Source: UBA3537 sp049889395
GTDB taxonomy: Bacteria; Bacteroidota; Bacteroidia; Flavobacteriales; Flavobacteriaceae
Direction of reading: 5' to 3'
Length of the DNA: 30,149 nucleotides
NCBI GenBank assembly: GCA_049889395.1
Contig: JBMHDM010000001.1
Span: 1-30,149, forward strand
Part shown: one piece after another, positions 1 through 7,387 of the stretch
Position numbering within the stretch: the stretch's first letter is position 1
Layout: every line of letters starts with the position of its first letter
The notes under the pieces: model-generated
Databases searched by the model: none
What the model was told of the DNA's origin: nothing
What the model saw: only the letters and a program-made list of their open reading frames with translations
Translations under genes and position numbers: made by a program

Positions 1-792
1 GGTAGCCAAGACTTAACTTATGCACAATATCGGGCCTATGATAAAGTTAAGCCCATGATAAATATTGTCAATATTGATAAAAGTTTTGATCTAGGAGATT
101 CTTCCAAGCCTATTTCTAATCAAAGCTACATTGGAAAAATAATTTTAGACAAGCCTTACAATTTATTTAACTACTCAACTTTAGGCTACCAAACCTATTT
201 TAATCCACAAGAAGAGATTGATTTGATGGAAAAGTTATATTTCGAGTTCTATCGTTTGGGTGAATTACGCCAAAATATCAAAGGTGTCGAACCCGCTGTG
301 CGGGATGCCGATCTTGTGTCAATTGATCTTAATGCTGTTAAATCTTCTGAGGTTAGCGTTAATCAAAAATTTTCTCCCAATGGGTTTGACGGAACAGAAA
401 TCTGTTCAATTTCACGGTATGCAGGGATAAGTAACAAAGTGTCTTCGTTAGGAATATATGAATACAGCCCCTCTGTCAATGATGAATCGACAAGCATGTT
501 GATTGCTCAAATGATGTGGTATTTTATAGAAGGATTTAATTGTAGAGTTAACGATGATAATTTTGAAAATAAAGATGATTTTAACAAATATACCGTTTTA
601 GTACAGGATCAGGAATTGGTTTTTTTCAAAAGCTTGAAAACAGGTCGATGGTGGATTGAAACCCCGTTTTTAAACAGGCCAAATACTAAATACAGTAATT
701 ACACGTTAATAGCCTGTATGCAACAAGATTACGACCGCGCCATAGCTGGCGAAATACCAGAGCGTTGGTACAAAGCATACAAAAAACACTAG
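1..792 (+). CDS. Arginase/formimidoylglutamase-like protein (5'-truncated)
   Basis: The reading frame is open from base 1, so the true start lies outside the window; the ATG at 55 is internal. The visible 263 residues begin with GSQDLTYAQYRAYD, the Bacteroidota counterpart of the arginase GGxH(S/D) motif. The region around DADLVSIDLNAVKSSE matches the second metal-binding strand (arginases have DxDxxDP), and GIYEYSP plus a following Asp matches the last conserved strand. Such proteins are often annotated as formimidoylglutamase, which would release glutamate and formamide in histidine breakdown. However, the first motif lacks its His and the second reads DLN, so metal binding and catalysis are doubtful. 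It lies 120 bp upstream of gldK on the same strand. The family call is fairly sure; the enzymatic function is not. Confidence 0.8.
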   Translation, partial: GSQDLTYAQYRAYDKVKPMINIVNIDKSFDLGDSSKPISNQSYIGKIILDKPYNLFNYSTLGYQTYFNPQEEIDLMEKLYFEFYRLGELRQNIKGVEPAVRDADLVSIDLNAVKSSEVSVNQKFSPNGFDGTEICSISRYAGISNKVSSLGIYEYSPSVNDESTSMLIAQMMWYFIEGFNCRVNDDNFENKDDFNKYTVLVQDQELVFFKSLKTGRWWIETPFLNRPNTKYSNYTLIACMQQDYDRAIAGEIPERWYKAYKKH

Positions 793-794
793 CT

Positions 795-870
795 TATTTT
801 TGTCTACGATTTAATTATAAATATTGAACTAAAAAAAAGTTGTAATTTTAAAAATATATAAATAAGTTTA
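795..870 (+). promoter_or_regulatory. Candidate gldK promoter region
   Basis: The 120-bp gap before gldK holds two candidate Bacteroidota -7 boxes. TATTTTTG at 795-802 is an exact TAnnTTTG but has no TTG at the right distance (the nearest, 765-767, is 27 bp away). TAAGTTTA at 863-870 differs at the last base but has a TTG at 840-842 with a 20-bp spacer. Either could serve the gldKLMN operon; the second has better geometry. This is a pattern match only. Confidence 0.35.
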
Positions 871-884
871 CGAACTTAAAAAAT

Positions 885-903
885 TGAGGGATCAATCCTC
901 AAA
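885..903 (+). promoter_or_regulatory. Small hairpin in the gldK leader
   Basis: TTGAGG and CCTCAA form a 6-bp inverted repeat around a 7-base loop, ending about 10 bases before the gldK ATG. There is no T-run, so it is not a terminator. It could affect translation start or mRNA stability of the T9SS operon, or be chance in A+T-rich DNA. Confidence 0.3.
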
Positions 904-912
904 TTCTATACT

Positions 913-2337
913 ATGAAAAAATTCGCATTATTAGCCCTAGCAACAGCCTTTGCTTTCAGTTGTGGTTCAAAGGACAAGGGGGAGCTTATTGGCGTCAAGG
1001 GTAAACGCTGGCACCCTGAAAAACCCTACGGTATGAGTCTCATTCCTGGTGGAGCGTTCGTCATGGGTAAATCCGATGCTGATGTATTAGACATCCAAGA
1101 CGCCCCTACTAAAACCGTTACGGTTCGTTCTTTCTACATGGACGAAACTGAAATCACAAACAGCGAGTACAGGCAATTTGTTAATTGGGTCAGAGATTCT
1201 ATCATAAGAAGACAATTGGCCATCAAAGCTGAAGAAGAACTAGGATTTGATGTGACTGAGGATGACGAAGGCTTGGAGGACGGTATTGGTAGATTTTATC
1301 CTAAAAGTTTAATTATTGAAGAAGATGGTGGTGATGAAGAAGAATTTTCATATGCTAGATACAGCAATGAAAACTCGCTACTCTACAGCGATGTAGACCC
1401 CATACAAGTCGCACCACTAGATTGGAATGAAGAACTCACTTTTGATACGTCGGAATATCCTGATGAACCATACGCAATAGTTTTAGATGATATGTTCTTG
1501 CCTATGAATGAGTCCTTCAACGGAGAACGGACTTGGGATGTACGTAAATTCAAATTTGAATATACTGCCATAGATGTTGACGGTGCTGCTAGAGCCTACG
1601 ATAGTATAATGAAAGGACTCAAACAACGAAGCGACTTTATCAAAAAAGAAGATGTATTGGTATATCCCGATACAACTGTTTGGATTCGTGACTTTGATTA
1701 CGCTTACAATGAGCCTATGCACAACGACTATTTCTGGCACGAAGCCTATGGGGACTATCCTGTTGTAGGAATTACTTGGAAACAAGCGGACGCATTTTGT
1801 CAATGGCGAACCATCTATAAAAATGGTTATCAGAAATCAAAAGGAAAACAAAACGTTAACACTTTTAGGCTTCCTTCAGAAGCAGAATGGGAGTATGCCG
1901 CCAGAGGTGGATTAGAAGGTGCAGCCTTTCCATGGGGTGGCCCATATGCAAAAAATGACCGAGGTTGTTTTTTAGCAAATTTTAAACCACTAAGAGGAAA
2001 TTATTCTGCCGACCAAGCGCTCTACACCGTAGAAGCTGACGCCTACGAACCCAACGATTATAATCTTTACAATATGGCTGGTAATGTGTCAGAATGGGTT
2101 CAATCTTCTTATGATGCGGCCTCATACGAATACTCATCATCCTTTAATCCTAATGTAAATGACAAACAAAACCCCAAAAAGGTTGTTCGTGGTGGATCTT
2201 GGAAAGATGTAGCTTACTTTTTACAAGTTAGTACGCGAGATTATGAGGTGGATACTATCCCAAGAAGCTATATCGGCTTTAGAACAGTTCAAGATTACCT
2301 CGGTACAGATGCGACAGCAAATGCTGCAACGAATTAA
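913..2337 (+). CDS. gldK: GldK, T9SS/gliding motility lipoprotein
   Basis: This 474-residue lipoprotein belongs to the type IX secretion system and gliding machinery. In studied flavobacteria GldK (PorK) forms a periplasmic ring with GldN under the outer membrane. The signal peptide ends in a lipobox with Cys17 (FAFSCGSK). The rest is a formylglycine-generating-enzyme/sulfatase-modifying-factor fold: MSLIPGGAFVMGK (about 41-53), YMDETEITNSEYRQFVNW, then FRLPSEAEWEYAARGG, MAGNVSEWVQSSYD and VVRGGSWKD near the C-terminus. An insert of about 150 residues, acidic near its start, separates the N-terminal part of the fold from the C-terminal motifs, as usual for GldK. It is first of four co-directional genes in the standard order K-L-M-N. 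Confidence 0.96.
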   Translation: MKKFALLALATAFAFSCGSKDKGELIGVKGKRWHPEKPYGMSLIPGGAFVMGKSDADVLDIQDAPTKTVTVRSFYMDETEITNSEYRQFVNWVRDSIIRRQLAIKAEEELGFDVTEDDEGLEDGIGRFYPKSLIIEEDGGDEEEFSYARYSNENSLLYSDVDPIQVAPLDWNEELTFDTSEYPDEPYAIVLDDMFLPMNESFNGERTWDVRKFKFEYTAIDVDGAARAYDSIMKGLKQRSDFIKKEDVLVYPDTTVWIRDFDYAYNEPMHNDYFWHEAYGDYPVVGITWKQADAFCQWRTIYKNGYQKSKGKQNVNTFRLPSEAEWEYAARGGLEGAAFPWGGPYAKNDRGCFLANFKPLRGNYSADQALYTVEADAYEPNDYNLYNMAGNVSEWVQSSYDAASYEYSSSFNPNVNDKQNPKKVVRGGSWKDVAYFLQVSTRDYEVDTIPRSYIGFRTVQDYLGTDATANAATN

Positions 2338-2384
2338 AAAATATATCTTAACACAAAATACAATAACACATTAATACACAAATT

Positions 2385-2900
2385 ATGGCTTTTAAAATAA
2401 ACAAACGAGTAATGAACATGGCATACGGACTAGGTGCCGCAGTAGTAATTATTGGTGCACTTATGAAAATTATACACAAAGATCTAGGTCCACTTACCGG
2501 TAGTATGCTTTTGACAATCGGACTGGTTACTGAAGCCTTGATTTTTGCACTATCAGCATTTGATACCCCAGACGAAGAATACAAGTGGGAAAAAGTCTAT
2601 CCGATTTTAGGTTCTGATGATACTGCCGCAACGAATCCAGATTTACCCGCTGTTAGTGCCCCTGAAGAAATTCAAAAAAAATATAACGAGCAAATTGAAA
2701 AGGCTACAGATCAAATGAAATCGATCAATGATTTGTACAAAACTCAACTTGAAGCTGCCAGTAAACAAGCTGAAATCAATATGAGTTCCATGGAAAATGC
2801 TACCAAAGTACAAGAGCAAATGGAGTCTTTAGCTTCTAATTTATCTTCGCTAAATGGAATTTACGGTGGAATGTTATCTGCCATGAATAGCAAAAACTAA
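2385..2900 (+). CDS. gldL: GldL, T9SS inner-membrane motor subunit (short form)
   Basis: GldL forms, with GldM, the proton-driven inner-membrane motor of T9SS and gliding. The 171-residue protein has two N-terminal membrane helices (about 11-30 and 41-58), with Glu50 inside the second, matching the buried helix-2 glutamate tied to proton coupling in this family. The C-terminal part (about 95-171) is a conserved coiled-coil region ending SLNGIYGGMLSAMNSKN. Typical flavobacterial GldL is around 215 residues; here the linker between EKVYP (69-73) and the coiled coil (from about 95) is some 40-45 residues shorter. The frame is uninterrupted, so this is a compact protein and not a frameshift. It sits between gldK and gldM. 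Confidence 0.95.
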   Translation: MAFKINKRVMNMAYGLGAAVVIIGALMKIIHKDLGPLTGSMLLTIGLVTEALIFALSAFDTPDEEYKWEKVYPILGSDDTAATNPDLPAVSAPEEIQKKYNEQIEKATDQMKSINDLYKTQLEAASKQAEINMSSMENATKVQEQMESLASNLSSLNGIYGGMLSAMNSKN

Positions 2901-2942
2901 CAGGCATTTTTTATAACTATTAATTAACTAAAACAAAAAAAA

Positions 2943-4544
2943 ATGGCTGGAGCTAAAGAAAGTCCAAGGCAAAAGATGATAAACCTCATGTATTTGGTGT
3001 TTATCGCGATGTTGGCCTTGAATATGTCAAAAGAAGTTTTAACTGCTTTTGGTCAAATCACCGAACAAGTAGAGGAAAATAACATTTCTCTGATCGACAG
3101 AATCGGAACATTCGAGGAGACCATTGAAATGAATTACAACAGTGAAGGGCAGCAAGAAGTCTGGGCTGAAAAGAAATGGGCAAAAGATGAAATAAATGAA
3201 ATTACTTCAAAATTCATCAACCATTTGAGTGGCTTACCTGACAAGAACCCACCCAAAAAAGAGGTGAAAGGTAGAGGTGAAATACTAGATTATGAAGTAA
3301 TGGATAAGTCAGAATATTACGATAAGAAATTTTTCCTTAACTCTGCTGCAGATGCCAAACTTACTAAAGAGGGTGAGGAATTCGTAACAAACGTAAGAGA
3401 CTTCAGAACGAATTTTGATAGAATTATAGATTCGCTTTTGGTTAGTGATGAAAATAATCTTGATTACAAGAAATTAAAAGATGAGATTGATCAGGTCTTT
3501 AATCCTGACGATCAAATTATTGATAGTGAGGGAATTAAAAGAAACTGGATGGAGCTATTCCATGGCTATCCTGAGGTTACAACCAACACAAGATTGGCCA
3601 TGATGAAATCCAATGCTTTGTCATTCAAGGCTCAGCTCCTTTCTTTTATGATTGGTGGTCAATACAAAGTTAACGCCACTTTGGCCAACTTTGACGCCTA
3701 TGTAGTTTCTGAAAGAAATGCATATTTCCCCGGCTCCAAATTTGAAGGAAAAATCATCTTAGGGAAAAAATCTAAGGATTTAAAGCCAAAGTCAGTAAAA
3801 ATCAATGATAATGACATAGACCCAAAAGAGTCTCTTGACAGCGATGGTGCCATTGTTTTGGATTTTCCAGTTGGTAGAGTAGGGACCAATAAAATTCAAG
3901 GGACTGTATTTTTTGAAGAGAAAGGTGAAATAATCCCTATCACAGTTGACTCTGAATATGATGTTATATCCAAGCCCAACACAGCATCAGTTGAAGTAGT
4001 TGGTAGAAATACGCTATTCAGAAATTACAATAACAAAGTAATAATATCTGTTCCAGGGATAGCTTCCAATGACGTTAAATTATCTACAGTAGATAATAAC
4101 GCTCAAATCACAAACGATGGAAATGGTCAATACCAAATTCGTCCCAAACAAGGCACAAAAATTGATTTAGTTATCAGTGGAGAGTTTAGTACTGGAGATA
4201 AATTTACCGATAAGAAAGAATTTTTTATACGAAGAGCACCAGAGCCAACGGTGCTTTTTAATGGAAAAGAAACAGGAAGAATGGCCAAAAGGACGATCCA
4301 AAATGCTGCAGTTTCTGCCATCTATCCACCGGCCTATGGTATTTCTCAAAATGTAGCCATTACATCATTTAAAGTTAAAATAGGTGCTCGAACTTTTGAA
4401 TGTTCTGGAAATAGACTGTCTCAAGAAGCCAAAAATTATTTGCAAAGAGCTCCTGTGGGATTTGATATTACCATTAAAGATATTCTTTATGCGGGTATCA
4501 CTTCAGGGACCAAAACACTAGGTCCCTCAATAACCATTAATTAA
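2943..4544 (+). CDS. gldM: GldM, T9SS motor subunit spanning the periplasm
   Basis: GldM couples the GldL inner-membrane motor to the GldK/GldN ring. The 533-residue protein starts with the family signature ESPRQKMINLMYLVFIAML: a single membrane helix (about 12-30) preceded by Arg9, a conserved position reported as functionally important in GldM. There is no cleavable signal; the rest is a long periplasmic part made of an alpha-helical domain and successive beta domains. Length is close to the family norm (about 510-530). It starts 42 bp after gldL and ends 7 bp before gldN, in line with one transcript. Confidence 0.96.
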   Translation: MAGAKESPRQKMINLMYLVFIAMLALNMSKEVLTAFGQITEQVEENNISLIDRIGTFEETIEMNYNSEGQQEVWAEKKWAKDEINEITSKFINHLSGLPDKNPPKKEVKGRGEILDYEVMDKSEYYDKKFFLNSAADAKLTKEGEEFVTNVRDFRTNFDRIIDSLLVSDENNLDYKKLKDEIDQVFNPDDQIIDSEGIKRNWMELFHGYPEVTTNTRLAMMKSNALSFKAQLLSFMIGGQYKVNATLANFDAYVVSERNAYFPGSKFEGKIILGKKSKDLKPKSVKINDNDIDPKESLDSDGAIVLDFPVGRVGTNKIQGTVFFEEKGEIIPITVDSEYDVISKPNTASVEVVGRNTLFRNYNNKVIISVPGIASNDVKLSTVDNNAQITNDGNGQYQIRPKQGTKIDLVISGEFSTGDKFTDKKEFFIRRAPEPTVLFNGKETGRMAKRTIQNAAVSAIYPPAYGISQNVAITSFKVKIGARTFECSGNRLSQEAKNYLQRAPVGFDITIKDILYAGITSGTKTLGPSITIN

Positions 4545-4551
4545 TACAGCA

Positions 4552-5811
4552 ATGAAAAAGTTATTTTCAGTTATATTACTCACTCCGATACTTTGTTTAT
4601 CACAAGCAAATTTGCTCAATACAAAGTCATCTTTTGAGATTGAAAATGTGTCTAAACAAGTGGATGAAGACGCTAAACCGTTGGATTACGAATATGTTTC
4701 AGACGACGATATTCTATTTTCATTTACAACATGGGAAGTCATAGACCTCAATCAGCGCGTGAATTTCCCATTGTATTACCCAACTGAAATTAGCTTAGTT
4801 TCTGCTGACCGTAGACCTTTAATTCATTATTTACTACAAGCCATTGAAGATCCATTAATTGGTGCTCAAGCCTATTTTGATCACAACTTTACAGATCCTA
4901 TGGAACTTGAGGACGTCAACAGGATTCGAGAATACAAAAGACTCAAAAAAGGAATCGATGCAGATGGGATCACAGAAGGTGAAGAACATTTTTACGAAAC
5001 TGGCTCAACCAAGACATATCTTGAATCTTTGGGGTATGAATTCCCCGAAGATGAAGAATGGGTCAACTATGACCCCATTTCCGATGAATTTCTAGAACTT
5101 CAACGAAACGGTGATAATGAAACAGCAACCATATACAAAGAACAATGGGAAGCTGCTGCATCGGAAGTAATGCCAGATGAAAACTTTGATTTTGCAGAGT
5201 TTGATTATGCCGATGTAAGAAAATATCTTTTGAAAGGGATTTGGTATTTTGACAAGAAAAACTCACAACTTAAATTCCGCCCTATAGCTTTAGGACCAGT
5301 TGCTATGGATGCTGAAGAGAAGTTTCAAATGCAAAATTCAAGTGACCAACCCTCATCGAAAACTTCATCTTCTGTAGAGACAGATGGCTTTGGCGCTTTT
5401 GACGACGAACCAGAAGATGACACTGCTGTTGCTACATCTGATGATCCCAATTTAGAGAGTTCATCTGATGGTTTTGATTCTTTTTCAGAAGAATCTAATG
5501 AGGTGTCTGATTCTGCAGACGTAGATGAAGACAAAGAATATCGTGCTATGTTTTGGGTCTTTTTTCCAGAGGTAAGAGATTTATTACACCGCTCCTATGC
5601 GTTCAATAATAAAAACATGTCTAAGCCCATTTCTTTTGATCATATTATCAATTCTAGACGTTTCTCAGGAACTATTTACAAAGAAGCAAATGTGTATCAA
5701 GATAGAGATATAAGAAAGTATATTGGTAAAAACTCATTGATGCAACTTCTTGAATCCGAGCGTATTAAAGAGAAGATCCGTAACATGGAACAAGATATGT
5801 GGAGTTATTAG
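4552..5811 (+). CDS. gldN: GldN, T9SS periplasmic ring protein with acidic insert
   Basis: GldN (PorN) partners GldK in the periplasmic ring of T9SS. The protein starts with a signal peptide cut near residues 17-19 and keeps the family core: PLIHYLLQAIEDP, KGIWYFDKK plus a following proline-rich strand, FWVFFPEVRDLLHRSYAFN, the Ser-Arg-Arg-Phe segment near the end, and a C-terminus finishing NMEQDMWSY. At 419 residues it is much longer than the roughly 300-335 typical of the family. Two stretches explain the excess: an acidic segment around 150-222 and a low-complexity Ser/Asp/Glu insert around 262-327 before the FWVFFPE block. It is the last gene of the cluster and is followed by a strong terminator. 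Confidence 0.93.
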   Translation: MKKLFSVILLTPILCLSQANLLNTKSSFEIENVSKQVDEDAKPLDYEYVSDDDILFSFTTWEVIDLNQRVNFPLYYPTEISLVSADRRPLIHYLLQAIEDPLIGAQAYFDHNFTDPMELEDVNRIREYKRLKKGIDADGITEGEEHFYETGSTKTYLESLGYEFPEDEEWVNYDPISDEFLELQRNGDNETATIYKEQWEAAASEVMPDENFDFAEFDYADVRKYLLKGIWYFDKKNSQLKFRPIALGPVAMDAEEKFQMQNSSDQPSSKTSSSVETDGFGAFDDEPEDDTAVATSDDPNLESSSDGFDSFSEESNEVSDSADVDEDKEYRAMFWVFFPEVRDLLHRSYAFNNKNMSKPISFDHIINSRRFSGTIYKEANVYQDRDIRKYIGKNSLMQLLESERIKEKIRNMEQDMWSY

Positions 5812-5833
5812 AGACTCAAATTTATTCCGAATC

Positions 5834-5863
5834 AAACGCTTCCAGCCATAGGAAGCGTTTTTT
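5834..5863 (+). terminator. Rho-independent terminator after gldN
   Basis: AAACGCTTCC (5834-5843) and GGAAGCGTTT (5851-5860) form a perfect 10-bp stem around the loop AGCCATA, followed by more T residues. It closes the gldKLMN transcript and lies only 14 bp before the next start codon. Confidence 0.9.
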
Positions 5864-5877
5864 GTATCTTTACATTA

Positions 5878-6921
5878 ATGACTTGTGATTATATCATTGT
5901 TGGATTCGGCCTTGCAGGGGTCATGCTCTGTGAAACACTTCACAAACGCGGTAAATCTTTTGTAGTTATCAGCAACACCTCACAGCGCGCATCTGTAGTT
6001 GCTAGTGGGTTATATAATCCTGTGGTTTTAAAGCGATTCAATAAAGCATGGAATGCCGAACAACATCTTCCTGTGGCACTAAAAGCTTATGAAACGTTGG
6101 AGACTCTTTTAAATTTGAAAATCGATGATCGCCGTCCGATTTACAGATTATTTAATTCAATAGAGGAACAAAACAACTGGTTTTTAGCTTGTGATAAACC
6201 AAGCTTGCAGCCCTTTTTGATTCCAGAAATCATCACCAATACAAACGATAATATATCAGCTCCGTATGGATTTGGTCAAGTCAAACATACAGGTCGGGTG
6301 GATACCAGGTTATTACTTCAAAACTACCAAAAATTCTTAAACGTCAAGAATACTTTTACTCAGGAAACCTTTGATTACGAGTCATTAGAATGTACAGACG
6401 ATGGTATATCTTATAAGGGAATTCAATCCAAATATCTTCTTTTTGCAGAAGGCTTTGGCTTAACAAAAAACCCTTTTTTTAACACCCTCCCACTAGAAGG
6501 GACCAAGGGGGAATTGCTTGTTATTTTTGCACCAGAATTACAATTAAACGTCATTTTGAAATCCAGTATTTTTATTATTCCAATTGGTAAAGATCGCTAT
6601 TTGGTTGGATCCACTTATGCTTGGAAAGATTACACGAATACGCCTACAGAAACGGCTAAAATCGACCTCATTCAAAAGTTAAGAGTCGTAATCAAATGTC
6701 AATTTGAAGTAGTTGAACATCGCGCTGGAATTCGACCTACAGTGGTGGACCGACGTCCTTTGGTTGGGCAACATCCTTTTCACAAAAATTTATATGTTCT
6801 AAATGGATTGGGGAGTCGTGGCGTACTTATCGCTCCAGCCATGGCCAAGCATTTGGTTGAATACATTGAGGATGGTGAGCCGCTTCCAAAAGAAATTGAC
6901 ATTAACCGATTTCTGGGTTAG
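5878..6921 (+). CDS. FAD-dependent oxidoreductase, DAO family
   Basis: The 347-residue protein starts with an FAD-binding dinucleotide fold: GFGLAG (9-14) fits GxGxxG. Downstream, SVVASGLYNPVV resembles the substrate-site entrance of D-amino-acid oxidase/glycine oxidase-type enzymes, and VLNGLGSRGVLIAPAMA near the C-terminus is the second FAD-binding element of that family. The acidic residue usually ending beta-strand 2 is Ser32 here (VVISN), which is unusual. The substrate cannot be told from sequence; an amine or amino acid is likely. It is cytoplasmic, starts right after the gldN terminator (TATCTTTA at 5865-5872 is a weak -7 candidate) and converges on the next gene with a 6-bp gap. Confidence 0.85.
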   Translation: MTCDYIIVGFGLAGVMLCETLHKRGKSFVVISNTSQRASVVASGLYNPVVLKRFNKAWNAEQHLPVALKAYETLETLLNLKIDDRRPIYRLFNSIEEQNNWFLACDKPSLQPFLIPEIITNTNDNISAPYGFGQVKHTGRVDTRLLLQNYQKFLNVKNTFTQETFDYESLECTDDGISYKGIQSKYLLFAEGFGLTKNPFFNTLPLEGTKGELLVIFAPELQLNVILKSSIFIIPIGKDRYLVGSTYAWKDYTNTPTETAKIDLIQKLRVVIKCQFEVVEHRAGIRPTVVDRRPLVGQHPFHKNLYVLNGLGSRGVLIAPAMAKHLVEYIEDGEPLPKEIDINRFLG

Positions 6922-6927
6922 ATCTAA

Positions 6928-7317
6928 CTATTTAGATTTTTTTGCCAACTTGGCGTCATAACTTATAAAAAAATTAATCCAGATATTCCTAGACAGCCGC
7001 ATGATTATTGGCATAAAACCGACCAAAGTTCCTACAATACTGGCAAAAGCAATTTTTAAAGAACTCCCAAAGATAAGATTTGAAATAACGAAGGCAGCTA
7101 TCGCAAAAGCAACACCCACGGCGTAGCTAACATACATCGAACCATAGAAGAAGGAGGGCTCTATTTTATATTTAGTGTCGCAATGGCTACAACGTTCATG
7201 CATGTTCAAGGTGTCCGAGAGATGGTATGGATTGTTGTTGGTGTACATGGATTCATGGTGACACTTTGGGCAAACTCCTCTAAGAATGGCATATATTTTT
7301 GATCCTTTTTTTAACAT
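6928..7317 (-). CDS. DUF983 zinc-ribbon membrane protein
   Basis: The 129-residue protein has an N-terminal cytosolic zinc-ribbon-like part with two Cys pairs (Cys16-PK-Cys19 and Cys43-SH-Cys46), the conserved segment PSFFYGSMYVSYAVGV, and two membrane helices at about 62-80 and 88-106. This matches DUF983, a widespread family of unknown role. It is transcribed towards the FAD oxidoreductase and divergently from the ABC-F gene. Confidence 0.85.
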   Translation of the reverse strand: MLKKGSKIYAILRGVCPKCHHESMYTNNNPYHLSDTLNMHERCSHCDTKYKIEPSFFYGSMYVSYAVGVAFAIAAFVISNLIFGSSLKIAFASIVGTLVGFMPIIMRLSRNIWINFFISYDAKLAKKSK

Positions 7318-7328
7318 GGAGAATTAAT

Positions 7329-7371
7329 TACTTTTGCAATGCTCAAAAATACAAAATTGCCTCTAATGCAA
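7329..7371. promoter_or_regulatory. Divergent promoters, DUF983 / ABC-F
   Basis: In the 70-bp gap, the minus strand carries TTG (plus coordinates 7369-7371), a 17-bp spacer and an exact -7 box TATTTTTG (7344-7351), about 27 bp before the DUF983 start. The plus strand carries an exact TACTTTTG at 7329-7336 for the ABC-F gene, though its nearest TTG is 27 bp upstream. Pattern match to the Bacteroidota promoter consensus. Confidence 0.42.
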
Positions 7372-7387
7372 GAATCAAAATTTTAAA

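Noticed and set aside
55..792. ATG at 55 as the start of the arginase-like gene
   Set aside because: The frame is open to base 1 and encodes the conserved GSQD motif upstream of this ATG; the gene is cut by the window edge.
1483..1803. Antisense open frame of 106 codons inside gldK
   Set aside because: No protein-family signal, and the opposite strand is a clear conserved gene; similar antisense frames in gldM, ABC-F, GH30 and TauE were dismissed for the same reason.
2385..2900. GldL shortness explained by a frameshift
   Set aside because: One continuous frame contains both the membrane helices and the conserved C-terminal end; nothing in other frames restores a missing linker.
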